A DNA stretch of 51,574 nucleotides from an uncultured Desulfobulbaceae bacterium (lineage in GTDB: Bacteria; Desulfobacterota; Desulfobulbia; Desulfobulbales; Desulfocapsaceae), in NCBI GenBank assembly GCA_903887485.1, contig CAISPV010000102.1, forward strand, positions 1 through 51,574, written 5' to 3'. Shown here piece by piece: positions 34,224-42,853 of this stretch (its first letter is position 1; each line of letters opens with the position of its first letter). A program made the position numbers and the translations under genes. A model generated the notes under the pieces. It did no database searches, was not told where the DNA came from, and worked only from the letters and a program-made list of their open reading frames with translations.

Positions 34224-35288
34224 TCATCTGGTGGTTCGTGTAAGCAGCGCCAGCTTCTCCATGATAAAGGATTGCAGGCCATCGTCAACATGGGTCTGCA
34301 TTTGCAGGCTATAAAAGGGGAGGGGGAAATTACAGTTCTTGAGCTTGACCATATCCTTGGCGGTGGTAATCATCCCTTGGGCTCCGGTGTTTCCGGCTTC
34401 TTTCTGGAGTTGCTGCAAGATGTTGGGGGTATAGTGTTGATGATCCTTAAGAGCGGTAAAACCGCTTACAACAAGACCCTGCTCGGCCAGGGTCTGCCGG
34501 AAGGCCTCTGGCCTGGCAATCCCGCAAAAAGCAAAGAGTGGTGTTGGCAGGGACACGAGGGGAAGCATCGTGTTTTCTTTCTCGTTTTTTGCAGCACCAG
34601 GTGTATATCCGCTGAAAAAAACAGGTCTATGGGGAAAACGATCCTGGAGAAGAGTTGCAAAACGTTCCGCCCGTTCCTTGTTTGCTAAAGTCGTGCCCGT
34701 CAGCAGAAAGGCGTCGGCACGCTTAAGCGCGGAAACCGGCTCCCGCAGATCACCGCCGGGAAAGACCCGGCTGTTGCCAGCCAGTGAATCGGCACTGAAC
34801 AGGACCAGATTGATATCCCGTTCCACGGCCAGATGCTGAAATCCATCGTCAAGGAGAAGGATGTCACAGCCAAGGGTATGAATGGCGTGCTTACAGGGCA
34901 GGGCGCGCACAATACCGGTGAGGACAGGGATTCCCGGCAGGGTCTCGGCCAGCAGCCGCGGCTCGTCTCCGGCCTGCTCGGCGTCAAGGAATATTTCTTT
35001 CCCATCTGAAACCACATTGACCTTGTTGCCGGCAGCGCCGCCATAGCCACGACTGATGATGGCCGGTTTGTACCCCTGGCTCTGTAAAAAGGTGGCCAGA
35101 TAACTGACGATGGGTGTCTTGCCGGTGCCTCCCATGGTCAGATTGCCGATCGAGATGACCGGAACTTCCATCTTGTAACGGCGGAAGAATCTTCGATCAT
35201 ACAGGGAAGAGCGGAACTTCATGGCCGTGCTGTATAATGGGCTGAAAGGGCGGCCCAGGAGGTACAGGTTTTTGGAGGAATCAGACAT
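34224..35288 (-). CDS. lpxK: LpxK, tetraacyldisaccharide 4'-kinase
   Basis: A 354-aa membrane-associated kinase that phosphorylates the lipid A precursor at the 4' position. It has the P-loop VISIGNLTMGGTGKTP (about 44-59), PAIISRGYGG, LLLDDGFQH with the catalytic Asp pair, and FPGGDLREP. No signal peptide; an N-terminal helix anchors the family to the inner membrane. With lpxC downstream and lpxB at 41645, three lipid A genes are within the window but in separate units. Confidence 0.94.
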   Translation of the reverse strand: MSDSSKNLYLLGRPFSPLYSTAMKFRSSLYDRRFFRRYKMEVPVISIGNLTMGGTGKTPIVSYLATFLQSQGYKPAIISRGYGGAAGNKVNVVSDGKEIFLDAEQAGDEPRLLAETLPGIPVLTGIVRALPCKHAIHTLGCDILLLDDGFQHLAVERDINLVLFSADSLAGNSRVFPGGDLREPVSALKRADAFLLTGTTLANKERAERFATLLQDRFPHRPVFFSGYTPGAAKNEKENTMLPLVSLPTPLFAFCGIARPEAFRQTLAEQGLVVSGFTALKDHQHYTPNILQQLQKEAGNTGAQGMITTAKDMVKLKNCNFPLPFYSLQMQTHVDDGLQSFIMEKLALLTRTTR

Positions 35289-35498
35289 GGATAGTTATAT
35301 TTAGAGGTGAATTGAATCTTTTGTAGGGTGTGCCGCGTGCCGGAAACAGTGAAAAAAGGTGTTTTTTTTCTGTCAGATGGTATTATCAAAACTGTTTTTT
35401 TATATTGAATATCCAGGATAAATGATACTCTCTTTTGTAAAGAGTTTCAGCCTGTAATGTCACTATTCATCAATTGAAGGGAAAAAGAGGAATCAAGA

Positions 35499-36617
35499 AT
35501 GAGAACAAATACTCTGGTGGCAGCGGCGGCCATTGTCCTGGCCATGATGCTTCCAGGATGCGGCATGGCTGGAGATGCCATCAAGCTTGGTGTTGCCGGC
35601 GCGCATAGCGGAGATCTGGCATCCTATGGCCTGCCAACCGTCAATGCCGCAAAACTGGTGGTGGATGAGCTGAACGCCAAGGGTGGGGTCAATGGCAAAA
35701 AGGTGGAACTGCTGATTGAGGATGATGTGTGCAAACCAGAGGTTGCTGCCAATATCGCTAGCAAGCTTGTCTCCAAAAAGGTTGATGTGGTGCTCGGCCA
35801 TATCTGTTCCGGCGCCACCAAGTCGGCCCTCCCTATCTATAAGGATGCCGGGATTATCCTCATCTCCCCATCAGCCACCAGTCCGGAATTGACTCAAAGT
35901 GGTGCGTATCCAAATTTCTTCCGAACCATTGCCCCTGACAACATGCAGGCCAAACCGGAAGTGGACTTTGCCTTGAACGTGCTTGGGGTGAAGAAGATTG
36001 CGGTGATTCATGACAAGGGTGACTACGGTAAAGGGGTTGCCGAGCTGGCTAAGGGGTTTATTGAAAAATCGGGAAAGGGTGAGGTTGTCCTGTTTGAAGG
36101 GGTGACTCCCGGTGCTGTCGACTATTCAGCCATTGTCCAGAAGATCAAACAGTCTCAGGCTGATGCCGTTATTTTTGGCGGCTATCATCCCGAGGCCTCC
36201 AAGATCGTCTCCATGATGCGTAAAAAAAGGATGAAGACGGTGTTTCTTTCCGATGACGGGGTGAAGGATGCCACCTTTATCAAGGTTGCCGGCAAGGATG
36301 CGGAAGGGGTCTATGCCACGGGTCCAAAGGATAACTCGAACAATCCCTTATTCCAGGCTGCCGTTGCCGCTCATAAAAAGGCTTATAACAGTGACCCCGG
36401 CGCCTTTTTTGAAAGCGCCTATTCCGCGACCCTGGCCATTCTCAATGCCATTGACAAGGCTGGTTCCACGGAGATAGGGGCAGTGACCAAGGCCCTGCAG
36501 GCAGAAAAGGTCGATACGCCAGTGGGTACTATCAACTTTGATGCCCACGGGGATGCCGTAGGTGTTGGCTTTGCCATTTATCAGGTTAAGAATGGCCGGT
36601 TCGTTGAAGTCAAATAA
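35499..36617 (+). CDS. livK: Branched-chain amino acid ABC transporter substrate-binding lipoprotein
   Basis: A 372-aa periplasmic binding protein with a lipobox (LPGC, Cys21). The LivJ/LivK fold is recognised from IKLGVAGAHSGDLASYG, VVDELNAKGGVNGKKVELLIEDD and IIFGGYHPEASKI-like segments. It captures branched-chain amino acids or similar ligands for LivHMGF encoded downstream. AGAGGAA precedes the ATG. The upstream gap (35289-35498) shows a small ACTCT/AGAGT hairpin near 35430 and must hold the operon promoter. Confidence 0.92.
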   Translation: MRTNTLVAAAAIVLAMMLPGCGMAGDAIKLGVAGAHSGDLASYGLPTVNAAKLVVDELNAKGGVNGKKVELLIEDDVCKPEVAANIASKLVSKKVDVVLGHICSGATKSALPIYKDAGIILISPSATSPELTQSGAYPNFFRTIAPDNMQAKPEVDFALNVLGVKKIAVIHDKGDYGKGVAELAKGFIEKSGKGEVVLFEGVTPGAVDYSAIVQKIKQSQADAVIFGGYHPEASKIVSMMRKKRMKTVFLSDDGVKDATFIKVAGKDAEGVYATGPKDNSNNPLFQAAVAAHKKAYNSDPGAFFESAYSATLAILNAIDKAGSTEIGAVTKALQAEKVDTPVGTINFDAHGDAVGVGFAIYQVKNGRFVEVK

Positions 36618-36652
36618 GTGATTTTTGTTGTTGCAACCATGCCTGAAAGAAT

Positions 36653-36694
36653 GCCTGAGACAGAGAACCTTCTTTGTCTCAGGCGCTTTTATTT
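36653..36694 (+). terminator. Intra-operon terminator/attenuator between livK and livH
   Basis: GCCTGAGAC (36653-36661) pairs with GTCTCAGGC (36676-36684), followed by GCTTTTATTT. Partial termination here would give more binding protein than permease, as is common in ABC operons. Confidence 0.7.
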
Positions 36695-36719
36695 GGAATG
36701 AAGGGACAATGGGAATTGT

Positions 36720-37622
36720 ATGGATTATTTCATTGAACTCTTTCTGAGCGGCCTGACCAGGGGCTCAATCTATGCGCTGATTGCTCTCGGCTACACCATG
36801 GTCTATGGGATTATCGGTCTGATCAATTTTGCCCATGGCGAGATTTACATGATCGGGGCCTTTACCTCTTTTATCGTGGCCACGACGCTGTCAATCTATG
36901 GTTTTCCCCTGGCCGCCATTGTCGTGGTGGCTGGAGTTGCGGCGGCGATTTGGTCATCGGCCTATGGCTATACGGTTGAACAAATTGCCTATAAACCCCT
37001 GCGTCACGCGCCGCGTCTGGCCCCGCTGATCAGCGCCATCGGCATGTCCATTTTGCTGCAGAACTATGTCCTCCTGGCCCAGACCTCGGACTTTCTGCCG
37101 TTCCCCAAATTGATCCCGGAATTTGCCTTCATGGAACCGGTGGCCCATGTCATTGGTTCTTCTGATCTGGTCATCCTTATCACTACCGCCATGATCATGC
37201 TGGCACTGACCCTTCTCATTAAATTTACCCGAATCGGCAAGGCCATGCGGGCAACGGCCCAGGATCGAACCATGGCCCTGCTGGTCGGCATCAATGTCGA
37301 TCGGGTCATCTCCGCGACCTTTATCCTCGGCTCAGCCCTGGCCGCCATCGGGGGTCTGCTGATTGCCTCGCATATTGGTCAGATCAATTTTGCCATTGGC
37401 TTTATCGCCGGCATCAAGGCCTTTACCGCCGCGGTACTGGGCGGAATCGGCTCGATTCCGGGCGCCGTGCTCGGCAGTCTGGTCCTTGGCCTGACCGAGA
37501 GTTTTGCCACCGGCTATGTTTCCAGTGATTATGAAGATGTCTTTGCCTTTTCCCTGCTGGTCCTGATCCTGATCTTCAAGCCGTCCGGCCTGCTCGGCAA
37601 GGCAGATACCAAGAAGGTGTGA
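36720..37622 (+). CDS. livH: LivH, branched-chain amino acid ABC permease
   Basis: A 300-aa inner-membrane permease with about eight hydrophobic spans. Family features are GLTRGSIYALIALGYTMVYGIIGLINFAHGEIYMIGAF and the ABC contact loop RIGKAMRATAQDRTMALLVGIN, ending GLTESF ... LILIFKPSGLLG. Forms the channel with LivM. Confidence 0.94.
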   Translation: MDYFIELFLSGLTRGSIYALIALGYTMVYGIIGLINFAHGEIYMIGAFTSFIVATTLSIYGFPLAAIVVVAGVAAAIWSSAYGYTVEQIAYKPLRHAPRLAPLISAIGMSILLQNYVLLAQTSDFLPFPKLIPEFAFMEPVAHVIGSSDLVILITTAMIMLALTLLIKFTRIGKAMRATAQDRTMALLVGINVDRVISATFILGSALAAIGGLLIASHIGQINFAIGFIAGIKAFTAAVLGGIGSIPGAVLGSLVLGLTESFATGYVSSDYEDVFAFSLLVLILIFKPSGLLGKADTKKV

Positions 37623-37632
37623 ACGGGTCATT

Positions 37633-38904
37633 ATGATTACCGCAAAGGAATTAACCCCGATAAACAAGAAAATAATCTGTAAGGCACTAAAAAGATCCCT
37701 GCTGATCTCGCTCTGGTTTGTCTTTCTCACCTTTCCGATCATGGTGATCAAGGTGAATCCCATCGAGCGCACGGTTTCCTGGCGCTGGGGCAATATTGCG
37801 TATGTGGCCATTGGCAGCTTTGTCATCTCGCTGCTGGCCAAGGCCTGGCTGGTCAGGAAGGAGAGGGCGGCGGCCGCGAAAACGGCGGCCTGCCCGACGC
37901 GAGCCTCAATCTTTCATAATATTCTGCAAAGACCGGGATGTCGCTATCCCCTGGCTGCCTTGTTGTTGGGGGTGGCCCTGGCGTTCCCCCATCTCTTCTC
38001 CACCTATCAGGCCAATATCATGACCACCGCCCTGATGTATATTGTGCTGGGGCTGGGGTTGAATATCGTGGTTGGAGTGGCTGGCCTCCTTGATCTTGGT
38101 TATGTCGCTTTTTATGCCATCGGGGCCTACAGCTACGCGCTGCTCAACCTGCATTTCCATCTAGGCTTCTGGGCCGCGCTGCCCATCGGCGGGCTTCTGG
38201 CCGCCCTGTTCGGGGTGCTGCTCGGTTTTCCGGTGCTCCGCCTGCGCGGGGACTATCTGGCCATCGTCACCCTGGGATTTGGGGAGATCATCCGGTTGAT
38301 CCTCGAAAACTGGAACGCCTTTTCCAAGGGGCCCAGCGGCATCAGCAATATTCCCCGTCCCGGATTTTTCGGCCTGGAGATGTCGCTTGATCAGGCCATG
38401 ATTTACATGTATTATCTGATGATTGGATTGGTGCTCCTGGCCATCTTTGTGGTGAACAGGCTTCAGCATTCACGGCTGGGTCGGGCCTGGCTGGCCCTGC
38501 GCGAGGACGAGATCGCCTGTCAGGCCATGGGGATTGACAAGACCAGGATAAAATTGACTGCCTTTGCCCTCGGCGCCTTCTGGGCCGGCCTGATCGGGGT
38601 GATCTTTGCCGCCAAGACCACCTTTGTCAATCCGGCAAGCTTTACCTTCATGGAGTCGGCCATCATCCTCGCCATTGTCGTGCTTGGGGGGATGGGCTCC
38701 ATCATCGGCGTGATCTGTGGTGCCCTGATCCTGATCCTGCTTCCTGAGTATCTGCGGGCCCTGTCTGAGTACCGGATGCTGGCCTTCGGCGCGATTCTGG
38801 TGGCCATGATGATCTTCAAGCCTGAGGGTCTGATTGCCGGTGTCCGCAGAACATATTGTTTCCAAGGACGAAAAAGCACGGCCGCCTTACAGGATGATGA
38901 ATAA
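37633..38904 (+). CDS. livM: LivM, branched-chain amino acid ABC permease
   Basis: A 423-aa inner-membrane permease, about 100 residues longer at the N-terminus than short LivM forms, as in E. coli LivM. Conserved stretches are LNIVVGVAGLLDLGYVAFYAIGAYSYALL, LRLRGDYLAIVTLGFGEIIRLIL and the ABC contact loop SRLGRAWLALREDEIACQAMGID. The last 20 residues are polar. It overlaps the start of livG. Confidence 0.93.
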   Translation: MITAKELTPINKKIICKALKRSLLISLWFVFLTFPIMVIKVNPIERTVSWRWGNIAYVAIGSFVISLLAKAWLVRKERAAAAKTAACPTRASIFHNILQRPGCRYPLAALLLGVALAFPHLFSTYQANIMTTALMYIVLGLGLNIVVGVAGLLDLGYVAFYAIGAYSYALLNLHFHLGFWAALPIGGLLAALFGVLLGFPVLRLRGDYLAIVTLGFGEIIRLILENWNAFSKGPSGISNIPRPGFFGLEMSLDQAMIYMYYLMIGLVLLAIFVVNRLQHSRLGRAWLALREDEIACQAMGIDKTRIKLTAFALGAFWAGLIGVIFAAKTTFVNPASFTFMESAIILAIVVLGGMGSIIGVICGALILILLPEYLRALSEYRMLAFGAILVAMMIFKPEGLIAGVRRTYCFQGRKSTAALQDDE

Positions 38905-39697
38905 GCGGATGAATAAGCCGATTCTCAACGTCAGCGGTCTGACCATCGATTTTGGCGGGATCCGTGCCCTCGATCACCTTGATTTTGATGTGCAGGTCAC
39001 AGAGATTGTGGCCCTGATCGGCCCCAATGGCGCGGGCAAGACCACACTTTTCAACTGCCTGACCGGGATTTATCGGCCCACTGACGGCGAGATTCTGCTG
39101 GCGTGTCCGAAAACGGGGCAACAAACCCGGCTGAATGGTCTGAAACCCAATAAGATTACGGAAAGGGGGATGGCCAGAACCTTTCAGAACATCCGTTTGT
39201 TTTCCCGGATGACCGTGCTTGAAAATGTGATGATCGGCAGACACTGCCGGACGCATTCGTTGATCCTGGGCGCTATCTTTCGGAACCGCAAGACCAGAGA
39301 AGAAGAACAGGAGACCATACACAAGAGTTACGAGATCCTTGAAAAGGTCGGGCTCGCCGGGCAGGTCAATGAATTGGCCGGCAACCTCTCCTATGGAGCG
39401 CAGCGGCGTCTGGAGATCGGCCGGGCCCTGGCCACCGAACCCTTCCTGCTGCTCCTGGACGAACCGGCCGCCGGAATGAATCCCCAGGAAACGGCGGTCC
39501 TTGTCGCCCTTATCCGCCAGATCCGTGATGAGGGCCATGCCATCCTCCTGATTGAGCATGACATGAAACTGGTGATGACCCTCTCTGATCGTGTCGTGGT
39601 CATGGATTATGGGAAAAAGATCGCTCAGGGGACGCCGGATCAAATCCGTGGCAACCGGGACGTGATCAAGGCCTATCTGGGCGAGGATGTGGGGTGA
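38897..39697 (+). CDS. livG: LivG, branched-chain amino acid ABC ATPase
   Basis: A 266-aa ATPase. Walker A GPNGAGKTT, the Q-loop in TFQNIRLF, LSYGAQRRLEIGRAL in place of the LSGGQ signature (LSYG is usual for LivG) and Walker B LLLLDEPAAGMNP. The start at 38897 overlaps the livM stop; an ATG at 38909 is an alternative. Confidence 0.94.
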   Translation: MNKRMNKPILNVSGLTIDFGGIRALDHLDFDVQVTEIVALIGPNGAGKTTLFNCLTGIYRPTDGEILLACPKTGQQTRLNGLKPNKITERGMARTFQNIRLFSRMTVLENVMIGRHCRTHSLILGAIFRNRKTREEEQETIHKSYEILEKVGLAGQVNELAGNLSYGAQRRLEIGRALATEPFLLLLDEPAAGMNPQETAVLVALIRQIRDEGHAILLIEHDMKLVMTLSDRVVVMDYGKKIAQGTPDQIRGNRDVIKAYLGEDVG

Positions 39698-39701
39698 TGC
39701 C

Positions 39702-40409
39702 ATGCTGGAACTGAAGAATATTCAGGCTGGTTATGGTAATGTCCATGCCTTGCGGGATGTCAGCCTGACCATCCATACCGGCGAGATCATTACCCTGATC
39801 GGGGCCAATGGCGCCGGCAAAAGCACCACGCTCATGGCCATCTCCGGGATTGTTCCGTGCCGGGGCGGGCAGATCCTGTTGCAAGGCCGGGAGATACAGG
39901 GCCTTGCCCCTGACCGGATTGTGGCCATGGGGGTCAGCCAGGTCCCGGAAGGAAGGCATATCTTTGCCGGTCTGACCGTGCAGGAGAACCTGGATCTGGG
40001 TTCTTTTCTGCGCACCGACAAGGCGGGGATCAGGCAGGATCTGGATTATGTCTATTCGCTGTTTCCCTTCCTTGCTGAGCGTAGACATCAGTCAGGAGGC
40101 ACACTCAGCGGCGGTGAACAGCAGATGCTGGCCATGTCACGGGCCCTGATGGCCAGGCCGCGACTCCTGCTCCTTGACGAACCGTCGATGGGCCTTGCTC
40201 CGCTTATGATTAAACAGATCTTTGCAATCATCAAGGCCATCAACAAGGAGCACAATACCACCATATTCCTGGTGGAGCAGAACGCGCATCAGGCCCTGCA
40301 TATTGCTGATCGGGGCTATGTTCTTGAAAATGGACGGATTGTTCTAACCGATAGTGCGGAAAGGCTTCTAAATAATCCCGAGGTGCAAAAGGCGTATCTC
40401 GGGATTTAG
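39702..40409 (+). CDS. livF: LivF, branched-chain amino acid ABC ATPase
   Basis: A 235-aa ATPase with Walker A GANGAGKST, VPEGRHIFAGLTVQENL, signature LSGGEQQMLAMSRAL and Walker B LLLLDEPSMGLAP. GGGGTG precedes the chosen ATG, 4 bp after the livG stop. Pairs with LivG; it is the last gene of the liv operon, and a MITE-like element begins just after its stop. Confidence 0.94.
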   Translation: MLELKNIQAGYGNVHALRDVSLTIHTGEIITLIGANGAGKSTTLMAISGIVPCRGGQILLQGREIQGLAPDRIVAMGVSQVPEGRHIFAGLTVQENLDLGSFLRTDKAGIRQDLDYVYSLFPFLAERRHQSGGTLSGGEQQMLAMSRALMARPRLLLLDEPSMGLAPLMIKQIFAIIKAINKEHNTTIFLVEQNAHQALHIADRGYVLENGRIVLTDSAERLLNNPEVQKAYLGI

Positions 40410-40410
40410 G

Positions 40411-40612
40411 TGCCGTTATGAAATTACCATTATCCTAAAAATGGCAGTTGCCTCATAATGCAAACACCGCTCTCCCTCATCCCCGACCCTCTCCTTTTGG
40501 GAGAGGGTCGGGGTGAGGGGAAGGTTTGGCAATACAAGAAGTTATTGCAAAATCAATGTCTCCAACTGCCGTTTTTAGGTTCAAAGTTACAGATTCTTTT
40601 TTGACAGCGGCT
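40411..40612. mobile_element. MITE-like composite palindromic element after livF
   Basis: About 200 bp of nested inverted repeats. Outer ends: GCCGTTATGAAATTAC (from 40412) and the inverse of AGCCGCTGTCAAAAAA (to 40612). Inside, CCTAAAAATGGCAGTTG (40434-40450) and CAACTGCCGTTTTTAGG (40563-40579) pair at 16 of 17 positions. The centre holds a C-rich/G-rich hairpin (40472-40519) of the widespread CTCTCCC-GGGAGAG type and GCAATA/TATTGC (40529-40548). Its termini resemble those of the element at 50696-50794. No coding capacity. Confidence 0.5.
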
Positions 40613-40639
40613 TAATTTAATGAACTATTTCAAAGTTGA

Positions 40640-41638
40640 GTGGTGAAGAGAGTGAAGAAAGTGAAGGCGGGAGTAATTGGCGTCGGTTATCTGGGGAAAT
40701 TCCATGCCCAGAAATACGCGGGGATGGAAGGGGTGGAGCTGATCGGGGTAGTCGATGTCGATCCGGTCATGGCCGGCAAGATTGCCGCCGAGTGTGGCTG
40801 TGCACCCTTTACCGATTACCGGAAGCTCCTGCCGCTGGTTGATGCGGTCTCCATTGTCGTGCCCACCAGCTATCATCATCAGGTGGCCCTCGATTGTATT
40901 GAGGCAGGCGTGGATATCCTGCTGGAAAAACCGATCACCACCACCCTGGAGGAGGCCGATGATCTGATTAAGCGGACCGATGCCAAAAAACTGATCCTGC
41001 AGGTGGGGCATCTGGAACGCTTTAATCCGGCGGTTCAGGCCATGGAGAAATTTCTCACCGTTCCGGTCTTTATTGAAAGCAGCCGGATCTCACCGTTTAA
41101 AAACCGGGGCGTGGATGTGGACGTGGTCCTTGATCTCATGATCCATGATATTGATATTATTCTCAGTATTGTCAAGTCACCTCTGAAGTCCATCCAGACC
41201 GTGGGCGCCCCGGTGGTGACCGCGACCACCGATATCGCCAATGCCCGCCTGGTCTTTGAGAATGGGGCCACTGCCAATGTGACGGTCAGCAGGATTGCCC
41301 GTACCACGATCCGCAAGATGCGCATTTTCCAACCCGGCTCGTATATCAATGTCGATTTTGCGGGCAGAAAGGTGATGACCATCCATCTGACCGATGAGAT
41401 CCAGGCCAACGGCGCGCCGGGTCAGGATGTTGAGGTTACCTCCTTTCCGGCAAGCGATGCCCTGAAAGATGAGATCGCCCATTTTATGGAATGCGTCCGC
41501 ACCCGCAGCGAACCTCTGGTCTCTGGACGGGTAGGGCGGCAGGCCCTGGATGTGGCCCTCCAAGTGATGGCCCAGATTCGCGAGGGTCAGAAGCTTGAAG
41601 TGTACCGGCAAGTTGCCGCGGCCTTGCACAAGAGATAG
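40640..41638 (+). CDS. Gfo/Idh/MocA-family oxidoreductase next to lpxB
   Basis: A 332-aa NAD(P)-dependent sugar dehydrogenase: GVIGVGYLGKFHAQKY nucleotide-binding loop, ILLEKPITTTLEEADDLI (the E-K-P motif), and DLMIHDIDIILSI with the catalytic region. Several in-frame GTG codons (40640, 40643, 40652, 40661) compete as start; the protein core begins at the last one. Six bp separate it from lpxB. Genes of this family next to lpx genes include GnnA, which oxidises UDP-GlcNAc for a 3-amino lipid A; the aminotransferase partner GnnB is not in the window, so that role is only a possibility. Confidence 0.83.
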   Translation: MVKRVKKVKAGVIGVGYLGKFHAQKYAGMEGVELIGVVDVDPVMAGKIAAECGCAPFTDYRKLLPLVDAVSIVVPTSYHHQVALDCIEAGVDILLEKPITTTLEEADDLIKRTDAKKLILQVGHLERFNPAVQAMEKFLTVPVFIESSRISPFKNRGVDVDVVLDLMIHDIDIILSIVKSPLKSIQTVGAPVVTATTDIANARLVFENGATANVTVSRIARTTIRKMRIFQPGSYINVDFAGRKVMTIHLTDEIQANGAPGQDVEVTSFPASDALKDEIAHFMECVRTRSEPLVSGRVGRQALDVALQVMAQIREGQKLEVYRQVAAALHKR

Positions 41639-41644
41639 CGGACT

Positions 41645-42826
41645 ATGAACGCTGAGAATATTCCGGCTGGGCCTAAAAAAATAATGATCATTGCCGGCGA
41701 GGCCTCTGGAGATCTTCATGGCGCCCGTCTGGTGCAGGCCATGCGCCAACAGGAACCAGGACTGGCCTTTTGCGGCATGGGCTCCAGGGAGCTTGCGGCC
41801 GCAGGTGTTGAGCTGCTCTTTGATGCGAGCAAGATTGCGGTCGTGGGCCTGATCGAGGTGCTGGCCCATCTTCCCGATATTGTTACCGCCCTGAAAATGC
41901 TCAAGAAAAGGATGCGGGATGATCGTCCTGATCTGCTGATCCTGATCGATTTCCCTGATTTTAATCTGATGCTGGCCAAGAGGGCGAAAAAACTCGGCAT
42001 TCCGGTCTTTTACTATATCAGCCCGCAGGTCTGGGCCTGGCGCACAGGGCGGGTGAAGACCATTGGCCGGTTGGTCGATACCATCGGAGTGATTCTGCCC
42101 TTTGAAGAGGCCTTTTACCGCAGCCGTGGGGTTGCGGCCCACTATGTGGGGCATCCTCTGCTCGATTCGGTCAAGGTGACAACCGATCGGGACTCCTTTT
42201 GCCGGAGGCATGGCATCAACCCGGCGCATAAACTGATCGGCCTGCTGCCGGGCAGCCGCCGGAAAGAGATCTCGGCGCTGCTCCCTGATTTTCTGGCCGC
42301 CGCCAAGCGTCTGCCGGGGAAATATGATCATGAATTCGTCTTTCTCCTGCCGGTTGCCGCGACCGTCTCGGAAGAGGATCTGTGGAACAATGGCCTGGAA
42401 ACCTATTCAGGGCAAATCAATATCCACCTGATCCGTGAGGACCGCTATGATATGATGGCCGCCTGTGACGCTGTTGTCGCGGCCTCGGGTACCGTCACCC
42501 TGGAACTGGCGATCCTGGGTATTCCGATGGTGGTTGTTTATAAAGTGTCTCCTCATACTTATTTTTTAGGGAGGTTGCTCGTCCGGCATATGCAGTTTTT
42601 TTCCCTGGTTAATCTAATCGCTGAACGGTCAGTAGTACCTGAACTTTTGCAGGATGAGGTCAATCCCGGCAAGATTGAGGCAGAGCTTGTCCGCCTTCTC
42701 TTTGATGACAAGGCCAGAGCCGAAATGCAGACGGCCCTGGCCGAAGTTCGTTGTAAACTTGGGCACCCCGGCGCTTCGCAGCAGGCGGCCGGGCTTGCCT
42801 TGAAGCTTCTTGATCTGAAGAAGTAA
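41645..42826 (+). CDS. lpxB: LpxB, lipid-A-disaccharide synthase
   Basis: A 393-aa glycosyltransferase (GT19) joining UDP-2,3-diacylglucosamine and lipid X. Signatures: [68 protein letters not shown] and [14 protein letters not shown], then [21 protein letters not shown]. It is coupled to the upstream dehydrogenase by a 6-bp gap. Confidence 0.95.
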   Translation: MNAENIPAGPKKIMIIAGEASGDLHGARLVQAMRQQEPGLAFCGMGSRELAAAGVELLFDASKIAVVGLIEVLAHLPDIVTALKMLKKRMRDDRPDLLILIDFPDFNLMLAKRAKKLGIPVFYYISPQVWAWRTGRVKTIGRLVDTIGVILPFEEAFYRSRGVAAHYVGHPLLDSVKVTTDRDSFCRRHGINPAHKLIGLLPGSRRKEISALLPDFLAAAKRLPGKYDHEFVFLLPVAATVSEEDLWNNGLETYSGQINIHLIREDRYDMMAACDAVVAASGTVTLELAILGIPMVVVYKVSPHTYFLGRLLVRHMQFFSLVNLIAERSVVPELLQDEVNPGKIEAELVRLLFDDKARAEMQTALAEVRCKLGHPGASQQAAGLALKLLDLKK

Positions 42827-42853
42827 TGATTCCTGTATTGCAGGAAAATGAAA

